DNA from: Xiphias gladius
Lineage: Eukaryota > Chordata > Actinopteri > Istiophoriformes > Xiphiidae
DNA: 64,000 nt
Direction: 5' to 3'
Assembly: GCF_016859285.1 (NCBI RefSeq)
Contig: NC_053400.1
Coordinates: 23,316,501-23,380,500, forward strand
Shown: piece by piece, positions 1-10,900 of the stretch
Layout: every line of letters begins with the position of its first letter
Numbering within the stretch: the stretch's first letter is position 1
Notes under the pieces: model-generated
What the model saw: the letters and a program-made list of their open reading frames with translations, nothing else
Databases searched by the model: none
Told to the model about the DNA's origin: nothing
Program-made: the position numbers and the translations under genes

Positions 1-3000
1 CCCATTTCTCAAGTTACAACCATAGTTCCTAATCCAGTTAGTGGGAGATGACATATATCATTTTACACATGGTATTGTTCGAAAATACAAAATAATATAA
101 AATCCCATCAACACAATCCAATATAACTGATAACACACGTTTGGTTCATCTTATATAAATTAAGCAAAGACATATGTAGTTTATGGCTAGCATTTCTGTT
201 TGGATAAGGAGATGGATTTAGGGCTGAACACAATAAAACATTAAAAAAACTGAGAAAAATGTCCATCACAATACCCTAGAGCACAAGATGATGTCATACA
301 ACATCTTGTTTTGTCTTACCAACAGCCCAGAACCCTAAAATATTCAATTTACTATATATGAGACAAAGAAAAGCAGCAAAACCTCAGATTCGAAAACCTG
401 GAACTATGAAATGTTTGGCACTGTTGCTTGAAAAATGGCTTACATGATCATCAGAATAGTTGCGGAAAATTATTTTTTTTAGACTGACTAAGCCATTAAT
501 TGTTGCAGCTCTAAATGGATTTGAATAGGAAATTTGTGAAATGTGTTACAAATATTTTTATTGTGCAGCAAACAGAGCATTGTTATCGAGACGAAAAGTC
601 TTTTGGATTTTGGAAATACCTTCTGGGCTTTTCAAACATCACCAGGTATTTACTTTTCAGCGAAACTAATATTTACCTCTGTTATTGAAATGTAATGCTA
701 ATACATTAGATGCTTCAACTGGGGCACGCTCTCTTCAGGGGGCTCCACTTGCTTTACACATTTCAAACACAAGTAAGTCAGGTGGATTTGACACCTTAAA
801 GTTTCTACCTCTTAGTTTACAGTGTTAGCTCGCTAGCTTTTGCTAATTAGTCTACACTATACAGCCGAGGCTGATAAGAAGATCATTAGCTCTGTAGGTA
901 ATTTGTAATAAACTAATGTATCGGACAAATTTAAATCCTTAAACTCGTTGATACCACAAGGTGTAAAGTTATTACATTTCATCCTGTGAGGAACATGGGG
1001 GTCTGAACCAAAATGAATTTCAAACTGTCAGCCTGTTGGTGGCACTAAAATCAGAAGGCTTCATCCTCTTGGAACCATGAATGTCTGTACATAATTTCAT
1101 GAAAATCCATGTTGAGATATTTCAGTCTGGACCCTAAATGTCGGCCCAACCAACATTTGGCAAACGCTTAAGTTAGTATTGGGTGATCAAGACCTCCTCT
1201 GTGTGAAAAATCAGAAGTTGATTCTGGTAATAAAAGTTATTTAAAAGCCATTACAGTGGTAGACAACCCTAAAACATCAGGTAAAAAGCCATACAATACT
1301 TGGGTTTTTCTAACAGTGCACCAGTAAAAAAAAAAAAAAATGCTTTAGTGGAGCAAGAAAACCACAAAACCTAGATCCTGAGGGAAGATGTGAGTCAAAG
1401 TGTTATCACCTCACCAAGTGATGTCTCAGATTTTCCACTGCGAACAAATGTAGGCAATCTGCACCCATACGGGGCAATCAAAACATCTCAAAAGTGACCT
1501 AAAACTCAGCAAAAGGCTCTCCGACATGCCTAGGCAAAGCGTGCAGAGCTGTTGCCAGAGACGCTATCAGCTCCCTGTGAGGTTCAAGAGTGAGGAGGGA
1601 GCAGAGCAGGCGATGGCACACGTGGAGGAATTCAAACTCTTCCAGATAAGACGACATGAAAGCACCCCAGGCCTTGCTTTTCTAACCTAAATGCCTCCCA
1701 GAACTATGTCCTTTTCCAACACACCAGACAACGGCTTTTCTTTGGCTGAGGTGATAGACTTCTGACTTGCTGTGTTTTGACCTAAACTGAAGGCTGTTTG
1801 GCACTTCTTATCCGGCAGGCAGCGTCAAACATGGAAACAGCTCTCCCTCGGATTCCTGGAATTTCTGAAGGTTATTTTTCAAAAGCCCAAACTCAATTAT
1901 AGATAACTTCTAAAAATCATGCTCAGGAATCAACTCTACCTCCTACCTTCTCCCATTACACTATCTGATGTATTTCGGCACATTAATCTGCATCCATCAA
2001 GGAAACAATTTTCATCTTTCCAGTGTCAAGATGAATTTGGACTTGGAAAACACGTTTGCTGCTGCCAGTAAGGTCAGAGGAGGTGCAGCTTTAAACGGTA
2101 GCAAGTGTTTTTACGGGGTCAGTAGTCACAAAATCGGGAGCTTATCATTGCTCAAACTGCATGAGGCCACCACTGCACACAATTTATCTCAGAGAAAGTC
2201 CTTTTCAACCTGCAATTCTGCAAAGAAACAACAAAGAGGTTTAAATCCGCATAGGCTCACTTAAGGGGCAGAAGTGGTGATGGCATTATAGGGGTTATTT
2301 AGAGGTTTAGGCATAGAGGTTAGGCATTTGAGGGCTTTCTGTCACTTGAATGTGTTTCCTCACAGCAGCAGAGGAAAGGAGTGATGAAGCTTATAGAGAG
2401 CAGTTTGTGGCGGGATGGTAGTCAACGCCATTAAGATTTACTTTTCCCAGAAGAGCTCAGAGAGCATGTAGTAGTAGCAGCAGCAAGCTGTCCATTTAAT
2501 TGCAGCCCATGTGAAATATCCACACCCATAATACCCCCCTCCAAAAAAAAAAAAAAAAAAAACCCAAATCTTGCACAGAACTATCCTGTCGAATCACATT
2601 ATGGGTGGTGTTCAGAAAGTTAAGTGAAGCCTAGTTTACCTAACTTTATACAAAATAATTCCTGTTTATCCCAGCAAGCCACTTATCTGCTTTCGAAAGC
2701 CAAAGGAGCAGGAGCTCGGGGTTCTTTTTCATCACGACCAACAAGTACTTTCAGCAGCTTTATTTCCTCGTCTCACGGGACTGAAACAGCACATATTTTA
2801 TCAGCCCGTGCGCTGCTGGTAATACGGCGACACTAAGCGATATTACTTGAGTTGACCGTATAGTTAACACAACAATAGGAAATCTATCTCCAGACATATT
2901 CCTGTTGCCTGAAAATGGGCTGAAGTGTAGAATATCTTAGGCATTTCAACACGTATCGCGAACCTGACATATGGCTGAACTTAAACTAGAGTGGATGTCC

Positions 3001-3450
3001 AAAAGATGAGATATGACTCTAAAGGGGAAAATGGACTTCTGAGTAATATATAAATTTAGGACACATACAGAATCTCATCTAAATATCTTGATCTTAAAAT
3101 AACACAAAAAAGATGCAATTTAAACAGCTCAACGCTCCCCCGTTCTACTGTTTATATTATTACCACAACTGCACACACGCCTCTAAAATGTGTTTTAAAA
3201 AAGGTGCGTTTTGTAACTACAACGAGTACTTAAGGAAACAGAAAATGAGAGGTTAACCGCTACAGTGGAGTTGATGAGCTCCATAGAAAGGTAATATTGT
3301 GTCGAATAACCTCCCATGCGCGTTTCTTTCAGTCAGTGATGGACGTGTTGATATAAATGTAGAAGTTTTTCTTTTTTTAAAGAAAAGAAAAAAAAGAACA
3401 AGAAGAGGAAAAGTGATATAACGATTCGTGTTACTGGCTGGTTTATTTAC
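1..3450 (-). other. gpc5: gpc5 intron 1 (partial)
   Basis: This stretch follows the splice donor of gpc5 coding exon 1 on the minus strand, so it is the beginning of intron 1, which continues off the left edge. Glypican-5 genes are known for very long introns. I found no convincing coding exon on either strand; the open frames at 1968-2264 and 2624-2836 have no recognisable domain. A dispersed repeat lies at about 221-513 and poly-A tracts lie near 1327-1340 and 2545-2562. Confidence 0.7.
221..513. repeat. Dispersed short repeat (family A)
   Basis: It opens with 'gggctgaaca' and closes with 'ttgttgcagctcta'. Inside are phrases such as 'cccagaaccctaaaatattcaatttac' in diverged form that recur near 17615-17909, 19640-20195, 41021-41312, 56464-56843 and 56870-57165. 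Ends resembling 'ggctgcaactaa' read inward from both sides suggest a non-autonomous DNA element common in fish. The superfamily is not resolved by eye. Confidence 0.55.
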
Positions 3451-3601
3451 CTGATCTGGGACTTAAAGGCAATAACTGATTTGGTCCAATTTCCCTGAGT
3501 AGGAAAACTTTGCGCACTTCGTCGCATCTGCTGGAGTTTCCAGACCCTGATCCACAGCAACATGCCAGGAGGAAAATGCAGCTCGTCCACAGTGCGCCCA
3601 T
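3451..3601 (-). CDS. gpc5: Glypican-5, first coding exon
   Basis: Glypican-5 is a GPI-anchored heparan-sulfate proteoglycan of the cell surface that modulates Hedgehog, Wnt and FGF signals. The exon encodes 50 residues plus one base. It starts MGALWTSCIFLLACCC, a hydrophobic signal peptide, followed by the mature N-terminus with CDEVRKVFLLREIG and LPLSPRSG. This matches the human GPC5 pattern CEEVRKLFQW...LPDSPRAG from memory, including the first conserved glypican cysteine. The exon ends CCCAGATCAG followed by the donor gtaaat. The start is the only ATG ahead of the signal peptide in frame. The rest of the gene lies off the left edge. The miR-17~92 host lies immediately upstream on the same strand, the arrangement known in mammals. 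The particular teleost paralog cannot be told from one exon. Confidence 0.88.
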
Positions 3602-3960
3602 TTTAACCGAACGACGGGCAGTACTCCCAAATAAGAAGCCCGTTTCGGAGGTGACTTTCTTCTAAACCTACGGTAGTCCAGGTCTCAGGTGAGTCCCGTC
3701 CACATTTCAGGTTTCAGGAGTCGGCGTCGACCATGTGTGGCGTTGGTGCATCTGTCGAGGAAACGCCTCAGACGATCACTTAGGTCCGGACACGGAGGTA
3801 AAAGTTGCTGCGGCGGTGCGACTTGCCTGAACGCGGCATGTTGTCCAAGTTGGTTGGACCGACAGCAGAGGCGGTACCGTAACGTTACCTGCAGATCCGC
3901 GGCTTTCGTCTGAGGCTGAGCGGCAGCCAGACAGCGCCATCTAGCGGACGGCCTTCAACC
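3602..3960 (-). promoter_or_regulatory. gpc5: gpc5 5' UTR and GC-rich promoter region
   Basis: The sequence just upstream of the gpc5 start codon is clearly richer in G+C and CpG than the flanks, for example around 3720-3920 with several CG-containing words per line. That fits a CpG-type vertebrate promoter plus 5' UTR. No TATA box was seen at a convincing place. The open frame at 3689-3913 on the plus strand is a by-product of this composition. Confidence 0.45.
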
Positions 3961-5100
3961 TCCGTTTAAGACTGATTGATTTTTTTTTGGTAGTGACTGT
4001 TGCTTACCATGTAGGCTAAATAATTCGTCAAAGAAGGGAGATGTTAAAATCATCTGAAGAGTTTGTACCGTGGGTCTTAGGAGAATTACTCCCGGGCAGA
4101 TAAAACAAAGACATGAGCAATTTGGGAATTTTAAATGTCTTTTATGCACAACTCAGCCAAAGTATCTTTAAGTGTCACCAGGCTACCTTAATAGTACTCA
4201 AGTTGAAAACTTGAGTACTTTTTCATTTTTATTTCTTTTTAATCTGCAGTTAAATTATTGAATTACATTATTTTTTTAACTGCTGCCATCCTTAGTATGT
4301 CAATTGAAAAACAAGAGGCCACATCGATGTAGCATTTAATTTTTCAACAAATTATAAAGTAAAAAGTTAGGAACGTGGTTGTTTTCATGTGCTGGTCTTA
4401 AATAATGTACAACGCATTTCTGTTCTGTCCGTACCAACTTCAAGATGGTTTTTGCATCAAGATTTAAGTAAACTTGTAAGAATTTGGTTGAACTTAATAA
4501 ATCTTATTTAACATGTATGGTCCACACTTTCTAACCAGAAAAAAAAAAAAAACTGCATCAACCAAACTACAGATTTCAAGTGCTGTAAAAGTGCCTTAAG
4601 CTCATTTCATGTTATGTTTGGCAAGCAAGTATTAATATGTTCTTGAATGTGGACTCCTGTGATTAAACTGTCACTCGGGGATGTGATCTAAAATGTCTAT
4701 CAATGCAGACGGCACCACTGCTGCGATTAGGACATGCAGCAGGTAAACCAAGTTGGGCAAGATGATTCATTTAATTTAATGTAGTCCTGAACGTGACACC
4801 ATTTAGTAATATATTGGTATATTGTTTAATCAAACTGCATAACTAAGTTATTGCCTCTAAAGAGAGTTGTTGACCAAACCATGTTAAACATATACAATTT
4901 ATTTAAACAACTGGAACTCTAAGCTCATTAACTTTAAGGTTTACATAATGCAATCAGGGGGAGAAAAAAAGGTTTAATAAATTTAATATATTACAAGCAA
5001 CATTACAATTAACCAATTCAAAACACATACATTTTATACAAACTCAATAAAACATTATAGGACATGTAATTCAGCACAGCAGTTTTCTTATCAATATTCA
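3961..5100. other. Spacer between gpc5 and the miR-17~92 host
   Basis: AT-rich, with short poly-A tracts near 4536-4551 and 4964-4970. No coding exon was recognised. The 3' end of the miR-17~92 primary transcript (minus strand) should fall somewhere in the right part of this stretch or just below it, but I could not place its polyadenylation site. Confidence 0.5.
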
Positions 5101-5129
5101 AGTCGGTGTCCTGATCAGCACCATCTCCT

Positions 5130-5205
5130 CATTCCCACACAGGCCGGGACAAGTGCAATACCTCCAAGTACACAGCATTGCTACTAATCCCCACCTGCAC
5201 AGGAA
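5130..5205 (-). ncRNA. mir92a: pre-miR-92a hairpin
   Basis: The 3' arm at 5160-5139 reads TATTGCACTTGTCCCGGCCT then GT, identical to miR-92a-3p (seed AUUGCAC). The 5' arm at 5196-5172 reads AGGTGGGGATTAGTAGCAAT followed by GCTGT. It is the last hairpin of the cluster, 3'-most in the transcript. Its seed belongs to the miR-25/92 family, unlike the other five. Confidence 0.97.
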
Positions 5206-5285
5206 GGGATATCTTCACACATCCAAGAATGTGCAAATACCCACCATGCAGCGAAAAATCAATCTTGATAAAGAGCATAGTTCCA

Positions 5286-5365
5286 TCAGCCTAGTCAGTT
5301 TTGCATGGATTTGCACAGCGAATATCAGTTAAAGCTGAATGCAAACCAGCAAAACTGACCGAGCG
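5286..5365 (-). ncRNA. mir19b: pre-miR-19b hairpin
   Basis: The 3' arm at 5317-5295 reads TGTGCAAATCCATGCAAAAC then TGA, identical to miR-19b-3p. It differs from miR-19a by one base (C for T) and keeps the same seed. The 5' arm at 5356-5335 reads AGTTTTGCTGGTTTGCATTC then AG, the usual miR-19b-1 passenger. Fifth hairpin of the cluster. Confidence 0.97.
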
Positions 5366-5426
5366 ATGATTAACAGGCGAGTCTTGGAAGACTACAGACA
5401 TCCGATCTTCAGAAAGATGCAGTTAG

Positions 5427-5505
5427 TTAGAAGTACTTCAAGTGCTTACATTGCAGTAGATAGGAGAAAACACTACCTGCACTATAAGCACTTTAGTACT
5501 GCTGA
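5427..5505 (-). ncRNA. mir20a: pre-miR-20a hairpin
   Basis: The 5' arm at 5495-5473 reads TAAAGTGCTTATAGTGCAGG then TAG, identical to miR-20a-5p, which shares the AAAGUGC seed with miR-17. The 3' arm at 5457-5436 reads ACTGCAATGTAAGCACTTGA then AG. It is the fourth hairpin and is separated from miR-19a by a longer A/T-rich spacer of about 140 bp. Confidence 0.96.
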
Positions 5506-5645
5506 AACTGAGATCAGTGGATGATCACTGGCAAATGTCCTGGGTTTTTTTTTTATTTTTTTATTTTTTTTACAGCAATACGCAATCAGATTGCGTTTGA
5601 TGTGACACCCCCAAAACCAAGCATCTAAACAGGTGGAGAGCAAGC

Positions 5646-5720
5646 AGGCCACCATCAGTTTTGCATAGATTTGCACAACTCATCTATTCTTGTAGTGCAA
5701 CTATGCAAAACTAGCAGAGA
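5646..5720 (-). ncRNA. mir19a: pre-miR-19a hairpin
   Basis: The 3' arm at 5677-5655 reads TGTGCAAATCTATGCAAAAC then TGA, identical to miR-19a-3p (seed GUGCAAA). The 5' arm at 5712-5691 reads AGTTTTGCATAGTTGCACTA then CA, the usual passenger strand. It is the third hairpin. The miR-19 seed differs from miR-17/20 and is the main PTEN-targeting, oncogenic component of the cluster in mammals. Confidence 0.97.
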
Positions 5721-5780
5721 ACTGCGAGATATTTGAGCCAAATTAGGAATTAAAAATGGTCTGGTGGCGCATATCACAGC

Positions 5781-5862
5781 CCCTTATGCCAGAAGGAGCA
5801 CTTAGGGCAGTAGGTGCTAGTCTATTTCACTATCTGCACTAGATGCACCTTAGCACAAAGAC
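5781..5862 (-). ncRNA. mir18a: pre-miR-18a hairpin
   Basis: The 5' arm at 5852-5830 reads TAAGGTGCATCTAGTGCAGA then TAG, identical to miR-18a-5p (seed AAGGUGC). The 3' arm at 5811-5789 is ACTGCCCTAAGTGCTCCTTC then TGG, the miR-18a-3p sequence. It is the second hairpin of the cluster, about 75 bp after miR-17. Confidence 0.97.
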
Positions 5863-5907
5863 AGTACTTCAAATGACATGTAACAGCAAAGAATTTGCAC
5901 ATCAGTG

Positions 5908-5988
5908 TCAGGGTATTGCTGTAAGTGCCTCCACTGCAGTAGGTATTACATAGTACTACCTGCACTGTAAGCACTTTGACAATACACA
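5908..5988 (-). ncRNA. mir17: pre-miR-17 hairpin
   Basis: The 5' arm, 5978 down to 5956, reads CAAAGTGCTTACAGTGCAGG then TAG, identical to vertebrate miR-17-5p (seed AAAGUGC). The 3' arm at 5940-5918 is ACTGCAGTGGAGGCACTTAC followed by AGC and pairs with it across a short loop. It is the first hairpin of the cluster in transcription order and lies about 100 bp inside the hairpin-bearing exon. Members of this seed family repress regulators such as PTEN, p21 and BIM. Confidence 0.97.
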
Positions 5989-6299
5989 GACTGATTACAG
6001 CATCACTGCCCTCCAGCACCACGGGATAGATGGTCACACACTGCTCCATGTTTGAGGTCCTGCACATCGAAGTGGATCTGAAAATACAGAAGCGACACAC
6101 GGGACAGCTTGTTAAAGACAATAAATATGACTTTTTGGCACTGCAACAAGTTACATGCGCAGGTGATGTGTGCGCACATGCAACCAATTAATTGTTATCT
6201 AAAAACGTGGAATCTGCATTCCCCCCCCCATCAGAACTGTGCACTGCTTAATCGATAACTGCACCACATTGTTGCTGTGGTACAAGATGTTGTGAATTA

Positions 6300-7760
6300 T
6301 TATAGCAGCACGAGGTCAGCGAAAACATGAATGAGCAGCGCAGCCTGCGGCCCGCGTCCCTGCGACACGGGAGCGCCTGCGCGGGGCACGGTGTTGTTCA
6401 CCCCTCCCCCACCGTCTTTAACATGGCGCCTCGAAGTGCGCCAACCTTAGCATAAATGACGTTAAACCGACCACGCTAAACGCAAACGTAGAGTTGCACA
6501 CTGAAATTTCTGCCTGCGTTTTGTCCATTTAAAAGGGAAACGCCGTGGCCTGCGGTTTAGGGGCTTCTAGAAAACAAGGCTACCGTCCACGCAGGAGCAG
6601 AGGCTAGCAGCACACAGCAGCCGTGCGCTGCGCTGCTTGAGCTGGTGTTAGCCCTGGTGAAAACATGGCAAACCTTGTTAACGTTATTCCAGATTACCCT
6701 AACTACCGAGGGAGGGGGCGCAGGTGCAGCCAGGGTGTTATCAGTGAAACAGCTGGCTCATTTTTGTGTCTGGTTCACCGGCTAATGAAACTGGAGTTGA
6801 GTTTGACGACACTGATTAGCCGCTAGCCAACAACAAACGAGCAAACGTTTGAAAATACACCGACGGTGCATCTGTCCCGCTGGATTGGCCGCATTTACCT
6901 ACTATTAGCTTAATCTCACTGAATTATCCGCATTTATAATATTGTGTTTTTGCTTGCCCCGCAAAAACCACTATGTCAAGTTTATGCGGCTAGGCTAGGC
7001 TAGCTAAGCTAAAACGCGCGGCCTAACACTGCCCCATGTGCTGCTGCTTTGTTCTGGGGGGCACTTTAACTCACACACCACTGCACTCGAGTCTGAGCGG
7101 AGAAATAACCCGATTTACTAACTTACTTTTCAAATATCGCACTAGAGTGGTGATTTAAAGTCGGGGGGTGTTGCAAAGAAGCCGTATTTTTTTTAAACAA
7201 GTCACTAAAGCGCAGCGGAGAAAGCTCCGGACAAGCTTTTCAAATCTCCCTCATTCCCTCAATGGTGGAGCTGAGGGGGCTGCCATGCGCCTCACGTTAC
7301 ACTGTTTTCATCGCCAACAGCTCATTTATGTCTTACTGTTTGGATATCCCCCAATAGCGTGATATCGAGAGGCGTAAAAACAAGCGTAAAACACGCGGCT
7401 GTGGATTTCATTCACCAAAACAGAGATTAAAAAATAACCCGAAACCCGACTTCCTTGCCGATAAACATGCGCTCGGCAGACACTCACCAGCCGAAATCCA
7501 CCATCTTCGCTCACTTGCTTGGGCTGCCGTGCTGTCTCTCGCCGACAAAAAGAGGAGAATAAATACGTAACTATCCCGAAAACTTTTCTACCGACGGACA
7601 AAAACGAGACACAAAGTGAAATCCGAGCCGATCGTGGGTGAATTTACTGCCCAGGAACGCTGGTTAAAAATGATTGCGGGGTTAGGAAAGTGGCGCGAAG
7701 GCGACCAGTTGGTAACCATGTGGGTGAATGAAGGGCGGCTCCCACTGAACGTAAATATCT
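6300..7760 (-). promoter_or_regulatory. mir17hg: CpG-rich promoter and intron 1 of the miR-17~92 host
   Basis: From about 6330 to 7740 CpG dinucleotides are far denser than in the flanks, for example 6340-6480 and 7000-7230. A spliced non-coding first exon ends at 7488. In mammals the cluster is driven by a CpG-island promoter spanning exon 1 and intron 1, and this stretch has the equivalent position. The exact transcription start cannot be read from the sequence. Confidence 0.5.
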
Positions 7761-7882
7761 AGCTACAACCCCCAACTCTCCACATTAGCATAGATAAACT
7801 ACGGTACTTCCGACACACAGCTCCAACCACCCTCTCCCAAGGAAGGAGAGGGAGACACACGGACCACTGCTGTTTTCTTTTA

Positions 7883-7917
<35 letters not shown>

Positions 7918-10900
7918 ACATGCATGCGTGCCGGAGACCAGCCTGCTTAGTCATACGGTTTTATGGCCGTGTAGGTTTTGCAGTGTCCCGAAAAGGCAAA
8001 TAACCATAAGTAACCAGTGAGCCCGTTTTTATGTAAATCAAAAATAATTAAATAACTACTCTCTATAGTGTCCACATTCGTATGCTCGTTTAACCACAAA
8101 AACAAATTAACCTGTTGCTGCTCAACAACACTTTAAAATCACGTATAAAAATGATGTAAAATAATGTATCGACCTGTAGCTCACATATATATTGTCGTGT
8201 TTCATTTTTGTCGGCCTCCATACGGAGAGACAAAAGAGAAAAATGATGTTTTTTTAATACCCTAATACCGAAATAAAACAAGTTTTACAGAGTTTTGTAA
8301 ACTAATAAAGGCCAACTTTTTACTCATTTGTGTGCTTTGAGTTTGCTCAAGAATAAATGAAGAACTGTGTGCAAGATAAAAACTAATATAACCAAATATA
8401 TATATATATGTATAAAACTGCAGAAATAATAATAATAATATAACAAAATAGTTTACTCATGAAGCACCTATCATAAACCCAGAATCAGTGGGCTGTGAAC
8501 AGTAGACTAAAGGTCTACCAAAAGTATCTTTTGTCCAGAGATAATTAAATATTATCTTCTCATAAGTCTTTGAAAGGGCTTAAATGTTCAATGAAACTTT
8601 ATTCAGGTAATTGAATCATAATAGGTTAACAGTGATGTCAGATTACAGTTGATTCTGTAAATTTAGCTTTTGAAAAAGTTCATTTTATTCTTAAATGATT
8701 TTTAGGGATCCAACGATGAGTGTGGGGTTGGAATTTAACTGTTAGTTTTTCAGTAACACTTAAAAAAAGAAGAAACTGTTAATAAAGTTTTACAAAAACA
8801 AGCTGCAACAACTGACTGAAAACAGCATTTGTAACCAAAATATAAATCTGATAATAAATAAGGACACGATAAGTGAAACAAATGAAGAAGTTTTTAGATC
8901 TAATTTAAATAATTGTTTTAAGGTAGTAAAGTCATTTTTTTAACATTAGTCCGTTAGTAATATTTTAGCATTTTCCCTTCAGAATAGTTCGAGGCAAAAT
9001 GCTCCAGTAGCTCAAATGGTATAAAACTATGGATATTTGTTTTGTGCCGTGTGAAAAATCATAGTAATTAAAACTTGTTTAGGATTAAGAAAATGTTAAG
9101 GATCATGACTGTGTTTTGTGATTTGAGTTCCTCTCTGAAATAAACAATTGTGCTCATGCCCTGGAGTTGCTTTCTTCCCAGGTTTAAAATAAAACGTCTG
9201 GATGTTGTGGAGACTTTATGAGCAAAGGCATAAGCCAAAAAAAAAAAAACCACAACAGAAGAGCTGTCGAGTACTGCAACAAATGCGGGGCTCTTGGACA
9301 GGCTGTAGGGCCCAAACTCAACACTCCACACAATTTTTCTGCATCTAGTTAAAAGTAAAATGTCAGTAGATTCAATCATTCATAGAGTGAGATACGCAGC
9401 TTAGATCAATGTGAGCTTCCAACACGTGCTTCAGATGCTGCACTCTGCCAAATTTAATTTTCTGCATTTAGTGAGATCACAATGATTAGTGCACGGTGAA
9501 AGTTTTGTGGACTGTTTAGACTACAAGCTCCCAAACTTCAGTGTTTTGTGTTTTGAAATATTTTTATGATGGTTTGATCGTTTTTCCAGTTGACATGATT
9601 TTGGTCACTTTCTTTTAACTTGAGTTTAATACATTTTATGGTTGAAACGGCATACCTAGCTCACCTTTATTTCTGCACCATTTTCAGTAAGCAATTTCAT
9701 AAAGCCACCACTGGTGGAGAGTAACTACTCTTACTTTACCTTTAAAATTAAGTTTTGTAGGTTTAAAAAAAAAAAAACGTTCGATAGATAGATTTTGAGT
9801 ACTTCTTCCAACACTGAAAGCTACTAGTATGAGCTTCCGCTGTAGCTTTAAGAACAAATAAAAAAGAATCCTTCCAATGATCTTTTTGTTCACAACACAG
9901 ATATGTAAATACAGTTAAATAAAGGATAAAAGAAGTGTTTTTCAAAAACACCCAATACATTTGCATTCGAGCAAAATAGCAAAGAAACAAGAGATGGTCT
10001 GTTCAACCTTCCAAATTCGTTTCCAGCTTTGCCACATTAAATTGAGCCAGTGGGTAGTTAGGAGTATAATGGAGGTTTGGTGACATGCAGTAAGAGTGTT
10101 TACCTTTTATCATCCGCTGAAGTACTTCTAACCCTGTGAATTGTCACAAACATGTGAGTGTGATACAGTATAGTAGCTGGCCAGCAGAGGGAACTAGCAA
10201 ACTAGATACTGTACTGTAATAACACCATGGTTTTCCAACTGTAAGAACAAACACTAACCTCAACTTCCCTATCACTGGAGTTGTGTTTTAAAAAAAAGAA
10301 GTAATCTCTAGGCAACCCACTGAGATTCAGAGAATAGGTGAAAGACCTCATGCAAAGCAGCCAGTCAATAGGTCTAACATTTCCACTTGTTTACTCCAAA
10401 GCCCCTATGTGATGCACACTGATGTTTCTGTAAACGCGGTGAGACGCAAGATTTTTTTTTTTGCCCTCTTTTACTGCTGCTGTGTGTGTGATCTGAGCTT
10501 TAGTTGACACTCTTCCGACTGGCCCTCAACTAGAGAAACTTTGTACCCTAAAACCGGAATATCTGTGCTTCTCCACTTCTCAGGGCACACTGTGGGAGTG
10601 GGAGCGCTCAGTCATGACCCCCAACCCCCCACACAAAGCCAGTGGTGGAGCTAGTTCCTCTGCATATGGAAGTGAGGTTGGGGGTGGGTGGACACAGGGA
10701 GGTTGTAGACTTCACATTGTCCCATGGGGTCAGATAAAAGCTTATGCCTCTCCTTATTAGACCCCCCCCCCCGTTCATGCTCTATGCTCTCTGCACAAAT
10801 CATTGTTACAGATTTATCCGAGAAGGTATCAGTTGCAAAAGCATTTTAGGACACTGTTGATGTCATAGTTTATCTTGTTTGGGATAAAGATAAAGGAAAA

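Larger units (their letters stand above)
5100..7620 (-). ncRNA. mir17hg: miR-17~92 host gene (primary transcript)
   Basis: This is the non-coding host transcript of the six-miRNA cluster. Two splice sites are visible on the minus strand. A donor ('ctg|gtgagtg', exon ending at 7488) closes a GC-rich first exon near 7488-7600. An acceptor ('tattttcag|atccac', exon beginning at 6077) opens the exon that contains all hairpins. The intron between them is about 1.4 kb and CpG-rich. No conserved protein is encoded; the 121-codon open frame at 5822-6187 only overlaps the hairpins. The outer ends given are approximate. In mammals this gene also lies directly upstream of GPC5 on the same strand, as here, and is induced by MYC and E2F factors; I did not find clear matching sites. 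Confidence 0.85.

Noticed and set aside
5822-6187. 121-codon open frame on the minus strand over the miRNA cluster
   Set aside because: It overlaps the miR-17 and miR-18a hairpins and a splice acceptor, and its sequence is explained by the non-coding RNA.
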